Shown here piece by piece: positions 1 to 11,289 of a stretch of 64,000 bases of DNA. Position numbers and translations under genes: made by a program. The notes beneath the pieces are model-generated. The model was not told the origin of the DNA. It worked only from the letters and a program-made list of their open reading frames with translations, and ran no database searches. Source of the DNA: Amborella trichopoda (lineage: Eukaryota; Streptophyta; Magnoliopsida; Amborellales; Amborellaceae); contig NW_006500356.1 in NCBI RefSeq assembly GCF_000471905.2, positions 3,860,504 to 3,924,503 of the forward strand, in the 5' to 3' direction. The number at the start of each line of letters is the position of its first letter. The first letter of the stretch is position 1.

Positions 1-682
1 AAGTAGGAAATAAACTTTACACCTTAGCCTTCATAAAAGAAAAAAGCCAAAGAACCATGTAACAAAAATTTTCTGATCTGAATCCGAAAGCTTTAATTCT
101 TTATTCCCATGTTGCAATGCCAACTTTAAAACCCAGGCCACTTTTGTAAAACAAACAGAACAAGGATTGAAGCTAATCTAATAAAATGACGAAGGGAAAT
201 GTTTTCATGGTTAATAAAAAAAAAAGCTACGGCAAATGGAAGCCTGATTCTCTTGATCGATGATAATTCCTAAGAGATTTGTAACATAGGCGTTGTCTAT
301 TCTACTTACGGCAGGCACAAAGCCAAGCCTCCAAATCTCAGCAAGTATACCCTATCACATTAGAAAACAACCCAATGTTCTTAAAAAGACAAAAAAAAGA
401 AGAAGCAAACATTAGTTAAACAGACATCAACAATACAAAATACAAGAAAAGCTAAAATGAAATCGACAACTTATTTTGGAAATCGCCAAGACAAAAATAT
501 TCAACAACATGAAACAATTACAAGAAAATCTTAGCTAAAAAGTTAAAAACAAAAATAATCCAAATCTGAATTCGGGCTCAACATACTAAACAAAAAAGGC
601 ATCACATATTTTTCATAAGATAATGACAATGAGTGAACTAATACATGACTTTAAAAATCCCCCGCAACTGAGAATACCACAA

Positions 683-937
683 AGAGCACATTTGGTATTG
701 GCGTGAAAATACTTTTATGAAAGTATTTTCACATGACAGAACTCCCCCACATGATTAGGTGTACCAGCTTTTTCACACCAGATTTTTCACATCAATTGGT
801 ACTAACACATTTTTTCACACCAATTGGCAGCCAATTGACGTGAAGAAACTCCAACACCTAATCACATAAGGGAGTTCTAGTTCTTTCATGTGAAAATGCT
901 TTCACAGAAGGATTTTCACGCGTACTGAACTTGCTCT
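683..937. mobile_element. Fold-back (MITE-like) element in CTP synthase intron 1
   Basis: The two ends are imperfect inverted repeats of about 75 bp. The left arm reads agagcacatttggtattggc then gtgaaaat; the right arm, read in reverse complement, gives agagcaagttcagtacgc then gtgaaaat. Both arms share a block around gtattttcacatga and a block around gattaggtgt. There is no coding capacity, so this fits a non-autonomous DNA transposon. I could not define a clean target-site duplication, so the superfamily is open. It lies in the first intron of the CTP synthase gene. Confidence 0.6.
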
Positions 938-1193
938 AAAAGAAAAAACCCAAATAGCCCCTTTATTCACTTAGATAAAAGAAAAAAAACCGATTCCAGT
1001 ATATCAAAGCTAGCATGCTTAAATTTGGTTTTAATAGAAGATAAAGAAAAAACCACTTTACAATTACAAAGATAAACTCACAATCCTCACCACAGGCACG
1101 CGTCTTTCAACATATGAAGAAAAGAACCAGCCAAACAGTAAGAACATTCAGAACCGGCCAAATAGGAAGCAGTTGCACAGCCCCTACCCCACA

Positions 1194-1230
1194 GAGAGAG
1201 AGAAAGATAGATATAGAGAGAGAGAGAGAG
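1194..1230. repeat. GA/CT microsatellite just inside CTP synthase intron 1
   Basis: An interrupted (GA)n run on the plus strand. On the gene's sense strand it is a CT-rich tract starting about five bases after the splice donor at 1235-1234. Length variation here would place pyrimidine-rich sequence very close to the 5' splice site. Confidence 0.85.
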
Positions 1231-1235
1231 ATGAC

Positions 1236-1353
1236 CTATCTTTATTGAAGTGACTCGAAGGCCACATGCTTTCAAAACCAGACCGATGCTGCTCGCCGTA
1301 ACACCCTTTCCGAGTCCACTAACCACACCTCCAGATACCAAAACATACTTCAT
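1236..1353 (-). CDS. CTPS: CTP synthase, first coding exon (partial gene)
   Basis: CTP synthase makes CTP from UTP, ATP and glutamine, the last step of de novo pyrimidine nucleotide synthesis in the cytosol. The exon encodes 39 residues beginning [17 protein letters not shown], the conserved N-terminus of the amidoligase (synthase) domain; residues 8-17 ([10 protein letters not shown]) form the nucleotide-binding loop with its lysine at 16. It runs on through [11 protein letters not shown], after which every family member continues with DPYLN. The exon ends after one base of that Asp codon (G at 1236) and a GT donor follows at 1235-1234, so phase 1 fits. The frame stays open upstream to a TTG at 1359, but the ATG at 1353 matches the family start. 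The second exon is not found in the remaining 1235 bases, so intron 1 is longer than that. Family assignment is firm; the isoform is unknown. Confidence 0.93.
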
Positions 1354-2820
1354 CCTCAATCACACCTGAATTACAACCTACATATCATGCATAAACATCG
1401 GTATCAGTGAAAAAGAAAAAAACCAAATCTTTCGTAGAGATGTGGGGAAGATGCAGTTTTTGGAGAAAACAGTAGAAAATGTCTATGAAAAGACAGTGAA
1501 AAGAAGTTTCAAATATCCATGAAAAAGTTTGTAAAAAAATAATGGTAAAAGAAAAGAAACGAAAAGAAAAGAAAAAGAGGATTAAAGATTAGAGCTGACG
1601 TAGTCAAAAGAAGAATGCCTTTTGGGAACCTGAAGATAAAAGATAATCCGATAATGTGAAAGAAGAGGAAAAGATCGCATGTTGGACGGTCAAAAGGATA
1701 GCATTTTAAAATCCCAATCCATTGAAGGAACGGTGAAAGGTTATATAAAGATCAAATGGGACAAAAACAAAGATAAAATGGATTTGGACAGGAAAAAGTA
1801 GAAAGTAGTGAGAAAACATGTATTCTGGATAAACTACGCAATAAATTGAAAAAACAAAAAAAAACCCCATTTCGTCGGCACTAAGTACAAAATCCCCAAC
1901 AAATTAAAAGAAACACCTAAAGAAAATCATAAGACTGCTCAAAATAAACAAATTACAGTTTCTTGCACAAAGTTTTCTGGAAGAAAACAGGTTTAAAAAA
2001 AACATTAATGGAAAATATAACAAAAAGAGCGCTTAGAGTGTGAGGAATAAAATGTTAAAAACACAAATAAAAGAATAAAATAAAAGAAAAAAGGTATTTA
2101 GAAAGGATTAAGAAAACCAAATAGATTGATAAAGGAAGTAAAAAAGAGACAAAAGGAGAGCATAGAGATACAGAAAGTGAGGAATAACAGTAAGAGAACC
2201 AAGAAACCTCAACAAAACCGGAAAGCAAAGAAAAGAGAGAAGAACAAATGAGAAATAACAGACACACACAGTGAGTGTGGAGTAGATTGAAAAATGGAGA
2301 GGCATTTACAGGTACACAACAAAATAAAGAGAAAAATGCAGAAAATGTAAAATAATAAACCCCCATGTAGAAAAAGATAGAGGCATGTAGAGAGAGAGAG
2401 AGAGAGACTTGGGCGAGAGAAGAGTGAGCAATTCTAATGAATAAGCGTGAAGTGGAAGGGATACGAGTTGCTTAGTTATATAGGCAGGAAAAAGCGTGAG
2501 GAAATGAAGTTAGAGAGAGAAAGAGAACCGAAAGAGTGAAACGATATGGAAAAGCGCATAGAGAGAAGGAAGCATTTTGACCTTTATATCGAAGCGTGTT
2601 ACAAAAGAAATGAAGATACCTGCCTAGAGAGAGAAAGAGATAAGCGAAGCCGGGTGCTTACTTTCTCTCTCCTCCTGGCTCTAGAGAGAGAGAGAGAGAG
2701 AGAGAGAGCTCTTATTCTCTCTCCTCTAAAGAAAAAAAAGGAAGCAAAACCTGTAAAATAGGTATCAGGAAAAGGGTAACAGAATTTGGACCCTATTTAT
2801 AAATAGGTAACAAAGCCCTT
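1354..2820 (-). promoter_or_regulatory. 5' leader and promoter region of the CTP synthase gene
   Basis: Nothing protein-coding is visible here. Read on the minus strand the region is pyrimidine-rich, with CT microsatellites at 2389-2407 and 2683-2708, as often seen in plant 5' leaders. A near-palindromic TATA-type motif, ctatttataaatag, lies at 2793-2806. If it is the TATA box, transcription would start near 2765 and the leader would be about 1.4 kb, so a leader intron would be expected. The leader assignment is inference from position and composition; no splice sites in it were fixed. Confidence 0.4.
2793..2806 (-). promoter_or_regulatory. Candidate TATA box for CTP synthase
   Basis: The motif ctatttataaatag reads the same on both strands and contains TATAAATA. 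It lies upstream of the CT-rich leader of the minus-strand CTP synthase gene. It is the best TATA match I saw in the 1.5 kb upstream of the start codon. Function is inferred only. Confidence 0.35.
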
Positions 2821-3189
2821 GCTTGTCTTTATGTGACCAACGTTTTAATTTTCCATAAGAAATTTACAAAATTACCCCTTGTCCTTTCAGACAATGACAA
2901 TAACGATCCGTTACATTTTTTCTGTTATGGTGTGGAAGCCATGTTTAAATGGGAGAATTAATAAAAACCTTCTTCTATTTTTGTGAGGTGGAGAATTTTA
3001 TTTTATTTATTTTTTGACGGAATGAGGTGGAGAATTAATAAGAACCTTCTCCTGTTTTTTTTTTTTTTAAGTAAATTAGGGACTACGGACTTTGTTACAA
3101 GGAATCAAACAATTTTAGACAATGTACAAGGAATCAAATGTGGTAGCTATCATTCTATCAAGTCATTCTATCAAGGACTCTACCCTTCG

Positions 3190-3540
3190 TCCGACCATTA
3201 GGCACCATAGTGCTCTTTACTACTTTCATCCATGCCTTTTTTGGGCTTCTTCTTAACGTTATGGAGCTTTCCGTTTGAATCAATTCGCCTCGGTGCTATT
3301 CTACATCGATAGTGCATATGGTTAGCTCACCTAAGTCTACATTGTAGTTAATAGTCTATCAAGATTTGTACCCTCAGTCATACCATCATTAGGCACAATA
3401 TCTCTTCCTACTACTTCCATCCATGTCATTTTCAACCTTCTTATTACCGTTTTAGAGCTTTTATCTGAAACCAATTCACCTCGATGCTATTCTACATATA
3501 CTTATCTTATGGCTCATTGGAGCCACCCCTAAGTTCCTTC
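3190..3540 (-). mobile_element. RTE-type LINE fragment, 3' region
   Basis: On the plus strand this contains the family phrases for the LINE C-terminal end in reverse complement, such as ctactttcatccatgcc followed by ttttgggcttcttc, and ccgtttgaatcaattcgcct. They correspond to the RGRPKKTW and LVQ regions of the plant RTE-type reverse transcriptase tail. The segment appears twice in degenerate form (about 3195-3330 and 3375-3500). It is the downstream part of the LINE whose reverse-transcriptase region resumes at about 4266. Confidence 0.55.
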
Positions 3541-4265
3541 AGCTGTATTTGGTCGGGGTGCCTGGGTTCATGGGTGCATGCAGGGTGGGTCTTGTGGGTC
3601 ACCTCGTGCGCCTGGTTTTCCCCCTCTTGGACAATCGTGTGGCCTCACGAGTGGTAAGCTCGCGTGTCTCTCTTGGTGTCACTTATGTGTGGATAGACGT
3701 GTCCAACTTGTGAGAGGATTTTAAAGAATGGGGAAGAGATGGATTGAAGCACATACTTCACCATGGTTGGGGTCATGGGAAAAGCCCTAGCAAAAATGCC
3801 CTCTTAAATCACTTCACGAAAGCTGTCCGACTGTATGCCAGTACGGTTTGGACGAACCTACTTTTATAGTAAGTTAGGCCCATAATGGTCCCAGAGGGTC
3901 CGATTGAACCGAAATTTGATACCTGGGGTTTTTCGACATTCTGAATTCAATGGTGTGGTCTGTTACTGTTTTGAGACCAAGAAAATCTGGCTGTAGTTGT
4001 AGGGTCCACTTTCAGCATGATAGGACCTAAACTTGAAAATAGAATTTCGTTCTGATCATATCAAAACTTATCAAAATGTAATGAAACTTTGCGAATGTCT
4101 TTCAGGTATCACAAGCTACTCTTTTCATGAATTTTGAAGCTGTTTCGATACTTATTTAGAAGCTACCTAGTTTTAAGCTTATTTTTGAAGTGTTCCCATG
4201 GTCTAGCAGTGTTTTGGGTATTAGCATGACCATATTGCTAATGGCTCTCTCCTTCTTCGCTTGGA
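3541..4265. other. Unclassified insertion splitting a LINE
   Basis: About 0.7 kb of sequence with higher GC than its surroundings sits between two collinear parts of one minus-strand LINE remnant, so it probably arrived as a separate insertion. It has no long open frame, and I could not find convincing terminal repeats or a target-site duplication. A solo LTR or a defective DNA transposon are both possible. Confidence 0.4.
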
Positions 4266-5905
4266 GGATGCAAGTACGTCAAAAATGGCGTAGAATAGTA
4301 TTCACTTTAAATTTTATCCGTTTTTGTCTTGCCACTTGTCTATCTTAATATCCTCATCTCAACTACACTCATTATAGTATATATTGTTTCTTTACTGCCC
4401 GACCTTCCGTCCCATAAAATATGGTTGGTTTTGCAATCATCCTTTAAATCTTCCCCTTCAATTTCATTTGGTATGTGGCGATCACATAGAACTTCGAAAG
4501 CACTTATGCGCTTCGCCCACTTAGCTCTAGTTTTATGTGTGACAACTTCTTCAATCTCTCTATTATAATAAATTATTGACTCCAAATATCGAAAAGAAGA
4601 TACTTCATGGCCCACCAATCTTAACTATTGCATTGCTTCTACACCTATTGTTAATAAACTTGCTCTCCATATATTCTGCCTTGGTCGGGCTAAGTTTAAA
4701 CCTTTAGATTCTAGAGCCTCCCTCTAAAATTTTAACTTTGTGTGGACGTCATCTCTAGTCTCATTAATTAAAGCTATGTCATTCACGAACAATATACACT
4801 ACAGTACCTCATCTTATAGATGCCTGGTTAATTCATCCGGAGCTAAAACAATTATTTATTGGCTCAACGCCAACCCTTGATGTAGGCATACTATCATGAA
4901 AAACTCACTTGTCACTCCATTAGCTGTGCTCATACTAATCAGTGCTCCCTCATATATATCTGTCGCCATGTTAATATATCATATAGAGACTCATTTCTTT
5001 TTCAGCACTCAGCAATTAAATGTCTAGGAACCCTATCATATGCTTTCTCTAAATCAATAGGCTGTGTAGAGATCTTTTTTCTTCTCTATCAACTTCTAAA
5101 TTAATTTCTTAAGTAGCAAAATAGCTTCAATTATTGACTGCCCTTGCATACATACACTCATTTCATGTCTCAGTCGTTGCTCAACTACTCTCTCCCACAG
5201 CTCATAGTATGGTTCATAAGTTTGATTCCTCGGTAGTTCGTACGATTCTGCTTGTCTCTTATGTTAATATTTTTCATCCATTCATATGACGCTTTTTTGT
5301 TCTCACCATCTTATTGAACAATTCACTCAATCATATTAGGATGAAGTTTATGTAAGACCTAGGCTTTATGAAAATAAAAGAAAGCCTCACCTCAAATCCT
5401 CTTTCGGAAAGCACTTTCAATATTGACAATAAAATTTGAAGTTCAAAAAATGGTTCTAAAATCACTTTTCAATATTGACAATAAAATTTGAAGTTCAAAA
5501 AATGGTATAGATCTTGCGGATTTGCGAACACTTGTTTTGTAGGGCGAAATTGACGGTCTAGATAATTTGCTATAATATACATTATTTTTAGAGCTTAAAA
5601 TCCTAATTGTTTTTCACAACCATAACGTTCAAGCCGAGATAATCGATACAAATTTTTTTAAATAATTACAATTTGGATGAGTTAATAAGGTGAGGTCTTA
5701 CTTATTTTAATAGGGATGCAGTCGTATCAAACCATTTTGCATCATAACATGCCAAATTCTTTGTGCAGTTCCAAAATTCTATTGGGATACCATCTAGTCC
5801 TAAAGCCTTTTTTATCTTCATTTTTCTTTTACTTCAGATAGCTTCATCTTATGAATATATCCATGACCTCTGACCTAATTTATGTCAAACGTTCATCCTA
5901 ACGGT
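4266..5905 (-). pseudogene. Degenerate RTE-type LINE reverse transcriptase
   Basis: Translated on the minus strand with frame changes, the order of plant RTE reverse-transcriptase motifs is clear. It begins with a GIPIEFWN-like segment near 5780, then YEWMKN and NYRGIKLM near 5230-5290, then IDLEKAYDR near 5040, the active-site box near 4775, and the tail SFRYLESIIYYNREIEE...RIPNEIEG...SVVEMRILR at 4340-4618. Stops and frameshifts are frequent. The active-site box reads LFVNDIAL where functional members have FADD or FVDD, so a catalytic aspartate is replaced by asparagine. Family A element A1 (5354-5728) is inserted between the GIPIEFWN and YEWMKN regions. This is a dead copy, and older than A1. 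Confidence 0.8.
5354..5728. mobile_element. Palindromic MITE family A, copy A1 (aaggcttta subtype)
   Basis: About 375 bp with inverted ends: ggctttatgaaaataaaaga and aagcctcacct on the left, and an aggtgaggtcttacttattt stretch on the right. The core holds the family A signature seen in many places in this window, with phrases such as tttgcgaacactt and gaaattgacggtc. It interrupts the LINE reverse-transcriptase frame, so it inserted after the LINE. A 50-bp direct duplication (caatattgacaataaaattt) lies at 5418-5500. Confidence 0.7.
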
Positions 5906-6479
5906 ATGCTCCTATAGTATTCATCATTCAACAAATTTTAAAAATAAATTATCTATATTTCGTTGAACTCATCATCCTTCACCAAGACCTTCAAATTTTT
6001 ACTCTCAATGCATTTAACATGACTTAGATCCCTACACTTCCTCCATCATTTTTTTTTTTTTCAATTTGAAACATCTTTTTCACCTTCTCCTATCCCCTAA
6101 GTTATTGTATAGATCATCATGTGCTTTAAGTTTAGTCTAATTTATCATGTGCCTTAAGCTTAGTGTTACCTACTATTTTCTTAGTATTTTCTTTGCATTT
6201 GTATACTTCTAAGTTTTGAACATTTATAAACAAATTAACATTAAAAAAATATTTGTTGATTAGTTTTGAATAAATTGAAAGCAAAATATGGATGTTTATT
6301 TGAGAGAGAGAGATGGGAAAAACAATCCTTAGCCATTTCGTTAAGTGAAATGAGATAATTAGATGGCAATATTTAAGAGATATATGAGGCAATGAATGGG
6401 GATGTTTGGGTTCTTTGTTTGGTGTAAATCCGTCATAATTTATTTGGCAATTCTCATATTTCCTTTTAGGAATGTATAT

Positions 6480-6675
6480 TATAAGGCCGTTTACTTTTTG
6501 ATACAAGAAAGTTGTAATTATTCTCAATTATTGGATGTAAAATCTGACATATCAAAGTATATCGCAACATTCAAGAAAACTTATTTTGGACTTTGTGCAC
6601 AATCTATGATGCATCCCCGACCACCTGATTCATATCTAACATTGATAGCCATCATGACCTCGTATCAAAAATAAG
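6480..6675. mobile_element. MITE family B, copy B1 (degenerate)
   Basis: This copy shares the family B order: gtttactttttgatac at the left, gatgtaaaatctgacata and tcaagaaaacttattttgga in the middle, and a reverse-complement arm near 6655-6675. It directly abuts copy B2. No coding capacity. Confidence 0.6.
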
Positions 6676-6680
6676 GGATT

Positions 6681-6901
6681 ATATACAATGAGACCATTTA
6701 CCTTTGGTATTGGAATGTCACAACTACTTACAACTATTTGATGTGAAATCTGATAGCTTAGGTATGCCACAAAGTTCGAGAAAATTTCTTTTGAACTTTG
6801 AGCTTGGTCAATGAAATACATGCAGCCACCCAATTTGACATCCAATGGTCAATATTACTTGTGACCATCTTATATCGAAGGTAAATGGTTTCATTATATA
6901 C
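6681..6901. mobile_element. MITE family B, copy B2
   Basis: 221 bp bounded by inverted repeats: left arm atatacaatgagaccattta, right arm taaatggtttcattatatac. The middle carries the family phrase gtgaaatctgatagctt and the phrase cttttgaactttgagc. It compares well with the best copy at 52735-52950. No coding capacity; a non-autonomous DNA transposon. Confidence 0.75.
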
Positions 6902-7111
6902 TTGCCCCAAAATTAAATAGCGTTACTGTATATGTTTCCTGGTAATAAAGGTTTCGTTATTAGGCACATCACAAGAAAAAGAAAATAAATAGATAATTTC
7001 CATTGCATTCTAATGGGCCAAATAGGGAGAAAAAAATGATCGGCAAATTGTAGACCGGGAAAATACCCAAACTTAATTTTTTGAACATGGAAATATCCAA
7101 ATTTATTTTTC

Positions 7112-7212
7112 GAAAATTTTAAGGAAAAGTTAGCATATGGCTAAGCCAACTCAAAATCCTGCTGGAAGAGGTTGTTTCCACACTGAAAAATCCTCAAATT
7201 GATCATCTCAAC
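7112..7212. mobile_element. Truncated MITE family A end
   Basis: About 100 bp matching one end of the A family, with phrases ctggaagaggttgtttcc and aaatcctcaaattgatcatc that recur at 56180-56235. It stops where a plus-strand LINE tail begins at about 7213. Confidence 0.6.
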
Positions 7213-7371
7213 TTTCATAATTAGATGGATTGGCCATGTGTGATGTACACCTAGCACAATACCTATTAAGATGTGTAAGTTAGTTCAAATGGAACGCTAT
7301 AAAAAGGCAAGAGGTAAACCCAAAAAGACATAGTTGGAAGTAAATATATGATGATTTTATGGCTTCACCGA

Positions 7372-8157
7372 TGGCGTGTTTGATAACACGAAGTTAGGGG
7401 AGGAAGAAAGAACTTCCCTATTACTGTACAAGTTACGTGTTTGATGCACGAAACCTATATAGTAAAGAAGTTCCACTTAAAACTTCCTTTTTCCCTTGTG
7501 CTTAAGAAAAAAGCTACATCTACAATGATGGAACTTAAAATAGGAACTTAGTTCCTCAAACCCTATTTGGCCTCCCTCCTTATATTTATATTTGTATTGT
7601 AAATTTATATTTGTGTTTGTATTATATTATATTATATATTATATAATACAAATAAATATTAATAAAATAAAAATACCATATGTTATATANNNNNNNNNNN
7701 NNNNNNNNNNNNNNNNNNNNNNNNNNNNNNNNNNNNNNNNNNNNNNNNNNNNNNNNNNNNNNNNNNNNNNNNNNNNNNNNNNNNNNNNNNNNNNNNNNNN
7801 NNNNNNNNNNNNNNNNNNNNNNNNNNNNNNNNNNNNNNNNNNNNNNNNNNNNNNNNNNNNNNNNNNNNNNNNNNNNNNNNNNNNNNNNNNNNNNNNNNNN
7901 NNNNNNNNNNNNNNNNNNNNNNNNNNNNNNNNNNNNNNNNNNNNNNNNNNNNNNNNNNNNNNNNNNNNNTAATAATATTTAAATAAACATGACTTTATAT
8001 TTCAACATGTAGTCAAACGCAGGTACCTGGAACTTCTTTAAGATTCTAACAAGTTATCAAACATGTACACTCTTAACTTCTTTAAATAACTTTTTTCTTC
8101 CAAGTAAAGAAGAACTTCCAATTTCGAAAGGACATTTACCTTCCAGTTATCATATAA
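7372..8157. mobile_element. DNA-transposon-like insertion containing an assembly gap
   Basis: The insert begins gtgtttgataacacgaag and ends ccagttatcatataagcc, giving short imperfect inverted ends around tgataac. Subterminal motifs recur inverted: gtgtttgata and catgtttgataac, and aagaacttcc on both sides. It interrupts the LINE tail. The centre is AT-rich and carries a 280-base gap, so the internal content is unknown. A hAT-like or similar non-autonomous element is possible; the duplicated target could not be read with certainty. Confidence 0.45.
7690..7969. other. Assembly gap (280 N)
   Basis: All bases are N. Both sides are extremely AT-rich (tattatattatat-type runs), which probably caused the gap. 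Apparent open frames running through it are meaningless. Confidence 1.
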
Positions 8158-8844
8158 GCCATGAGGGTACAACCCTTAATAGAGTAGAATAGTGGGGCTA
8201 GGATTCATGTAACCGATCTCAATTAATTGAAAAAAGATTATGATGATGATGATATTTCATTACTAATTATGCTAATGAAAAAAAATAGATTTCAATTTTT
8301 AAAGATAATATGTCTAGTAGCACATTATTTGGAGAGTTCATTTTGTAAGTGTTTATAACTCTTGGATTTGCAACCAAATATAGATGATAAAAAATGAGAC
8401 ACGTTCACAATCTGTAGGGGTAGTACACCAGCGATCTATCAGCCATTCATTTGAATGAGTCTTATATTTATCACGTGCCTTAACTGGTGATGGCCGCAGA
8501 AATTGTGGTGAAAGATAAGATATATCCCTAACTTGTTAAAAAAGATGCAAAAATTCTTTCTTGGACCACAACGACTTTAACTGTAAGACCAGTCACATGG
8601 GCAAAAATCGTGCAAACTTGAAAAGGCCTCTGCTTTCTTGAGTCCAAAAAAACCCATGTTGAATGGACATAAACCAGAAAAATAGATATGTTCTTTGACA
8701 ATTTGGACATTAATTTCCTAAGATATCGGGAATATTGTCTTAACATTAGTATATATATATATATATGTTTTGGCAATTGTTTCCATCTCCTTTTTGTTGT
8801 TTTGGAAATTTGTTTCATGAGGGCTGAACCACATGATTATATAT

Positions 8845-9000
8845 GCGGTCCCAAAGCATCCATCTTAAAGATGGATGCAATTAGGTATTTCATACATAAA
8901 AAATGGAAAGTAGTGGTCCAAATATTTTCTTACTAGAATTATTATTTATAGTTTTTAATTTACTTTTTTTTTTTCATATTCATGATCTTCATGGGCGAGG
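8845..9000 (+). mobile_element. Repeat family D, copy D1
   Basis: It starts with a short hairpin, gcatccatctt then aaagatggatgc, followed by a shared body containing a ccaaat(a/g)t-ttcttac-type stretch and attcatgatctt. Related copies lie at 40985-41110 (plus) and 24000-24190 (reverse orientation). No coding capacity. Confidence 0.55.
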
Positions 9001-9149
9001 AGATCAGATATATATTACATGTGAAGCGTTGATCGCCGTTGTCCAACCAACATTAGAAAAATTAGGCCGGCGGGGTGGACCGGTCATCCATCTGGTCCTA
9101 ATCGAACCAGTTATCTGCTCAACCCACTCATCTAATTGTTTTTTAAATA

Positions 9150-9440
9150 AGGTTTAAAAGGGAGGATTTATTAAAAAAACTATAATGTTCAAATTATTTA
9201 TATTGTTTTATTTAATTGCAAAATATCCTTGAAAACACACATAATCATGAGTTAAAATAGTTGCAAATGTGTAACATGTTAAATAATGCATCTCAGGGTT
9301 TTTTTGATAAATTTACTGTTTAAAAAGGTTAAACAAGGTATAAGATACTCAAAATCACTCAAAACTTTGTTTAATATGATTATGGGGTGATAACCAGTAT
9401 AGCACTTTTGTCAGATTTTTTCCCAAAAAAAAAAAAAAAA
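9150..9440. mobile_element. Repeat family E, copy E1 (degenerate)
   Basis: AT-rich sequence sharing the family E layout: an aaatttatca-like end, a middle with aaaacacacataatcatgag, and tttttttgataaatttac on the right. Other members are at 12526-12690, 22205-22372 and 51112-51250. Boundaries are approximate. Confidence 0.35.
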
Positions 9441-11130
9441 ATCATGATGAATTTTCCTCAAATAAACAGCCTCACATTTTAGGGCATGAATGTCATATAA
9501 GAAAAAATGAAAGGGATGCCCGGGGTAACCAGAGGGGAGATCGCCAATGTTAGTTGTCCATTTCGATATTTTTCCAGTTATGGCTCATAGAAAAGCATAT
9601 CCCTAACTGCTAAGTAAAAATTATTTTAAAACATTATCCCTTCCTTGGAGTCTATGTGATTACGAGACTAAAGTCTAAAAACTTAATTAAGACTAGCCTT
9701 ATTTTAACGCACAATAAATAAAATCCTAAAATTCAACTGGCTTGGAGGAAGCCGTCGAATGAGATTCTCACATCTCCAAATAATATATTTTTTAGTATAA
9801 ATATATGAAATAAAGCACTGATTCCACTTCAAAAGGTCCATCAATTCCACACGGTTTAAAGAAATCTGCCGACTCTATATGGATGTGTGATCTATTTTAG
9901 AGATAGATTTTGAATTTAATTTTTTAAGAATATATGATCTCTAACATGCGGATCACTAATATATAAAAAATACACAAATTTATAAAATTAAAATAATATT
10001 TTTGAAAAATAAATTTTGACCATTGGTTTTAGTCTTTGACAAGACCTCCACTTTTTGGCTCCATCTTATGATATACTTGGTGAGTCAGGGACACCAAGGC
10101 AGATTTGCGTCCCCTCCCCCAGGGTGCATATTTTTCTCCTCAATGCCATTAGAAAATGTTAGAAGGAATTTTTTAAAAAATACAAATTTGTAGTAGGGTT
10201 TTAGATGTGGTCGGCTTAATATTGTCCGAGTTGGTTAGAACTGAAATATAAGAAAGTCAAAGTCATGACTATAGTTTTAAAAAAAAAAAAAAAAAAAGAG
10301 AAAGAAGGAAAAAGAAAGAGATATTGAGTTAACCGCAATGCGCTCGAATGCTTCCCTAGTATTGACCCATACTTGGCAATTAGCATGGATAGTGCGAAGA
10401 GACACTCCAGGAAACTGACGGTGATGATGTTTCTAAATGACTACATTTCATCCAATCTTACCGCTCGGGAAATTAAGACATCAAAACGGCCTGAGGAATT
10501 CTACGTTCCATTTTGTAGAAACACAGTTTAGTGATCCGGATTGCCCCTCCTGAAAACTGATTTGGATCGACAGATTGGTGATTCGGCCGAGTGAACAAGT
10601 GAATAAAAAAAAATTAAAAGATTAAGGAGCAAAAAAATTAAAAAGTAAAATGGGATTGGTTCACTTACACAACAGACTAAAACTGGCCGGTTTTTAAGGC
10701 TGTACCGATTAGTTCCTGATGTTTAGGCAAAATCGGTTTTCCATCCGAACCTGCTGGTTTTGATCCGCTTCATCAAATTTAAAAACCTTAATTGTAACAG
10801 TACGCTGGCGAGCATTGTCACCGTCCAATTAATGAGTTGTAGGGCGATAGAAGGGGAGTGGGTCCAAGCCCCTCCCCGACCATTTTATGACGAAGATAAA
10901 CCCATGTAAGCGTCTTGTTGAGTTGACCGTATAGAACATAGCATACTCCTCCATTCGGAACAATCTCATGAGGGTATTTTCGTCATTTCGATTCACACAA
11001 AAGAAGACCTAAAATAAATAAAAAAGTCTCACACAAAAAAGGGGTTCACGCCCCCTTCCTCACAAATCTTGAAAAACAAAAGGCAAGTGACGGAGTACTT
11101 TATTTTAATTTTCCAGAAAAGGCGGCACGA
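9441..11130. other. Intergenic, no gene seen
   Basis: AT-rich sequence with no conserved open frame. It includes an A19 run at 10270-10298, pieces resembling family D near 9880-10090, and a patch at 10600-10760 rich in ggtt/aacc words like the family J repeats. Nothing else is recognised. Confidence 0.5.
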
Positions 11131-11289
11131 ATTGCATGAATCGCCGATGCGGCGCCGATCGCGCCGGTAGCAGAGGCATCGATTTAATCGCCACCGTCGA
11201 TGAGGATTATGGGCGGGAAAACCAATTCCCCCCCCTTTTTTTTAATAAAATCTTTTTTCAAAATTTAAAATTGTTTTCTCCCAATATTA

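Larger units (their letters stand above)
7213..8262 (+). mobile_element. RTE-type LINE 3' end, split by another insertion
   Basis: From 7213 the plus strand encodes LRWIGHV, then KLVQMERYKKARGKPKKT, the C-terminal tail of the RTE-type LINE protein. It breaks off near 7371 and resumes near 8157 with a region equivalent to ALDRVEW...DS, then the 3' end with a tgatgatgatgat tail at about 8240-8252. The short-repeat tail is typical of RTE elements. The 785 bp between the halves is a separate insertion. Confidence 0.75.

Noticed and set aside
2055-2366. A 103-codon minus-strand frame rich in F, L and S.
   Set aside because: The sequence is purine-rich on the plus strand, so the minus strand is T/C-rich by composition. 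It lies in the presumed CTP synthase leader.
7592-7982. Open frames running into the N gap.
   Set aside because: They are mostly unknown residues.
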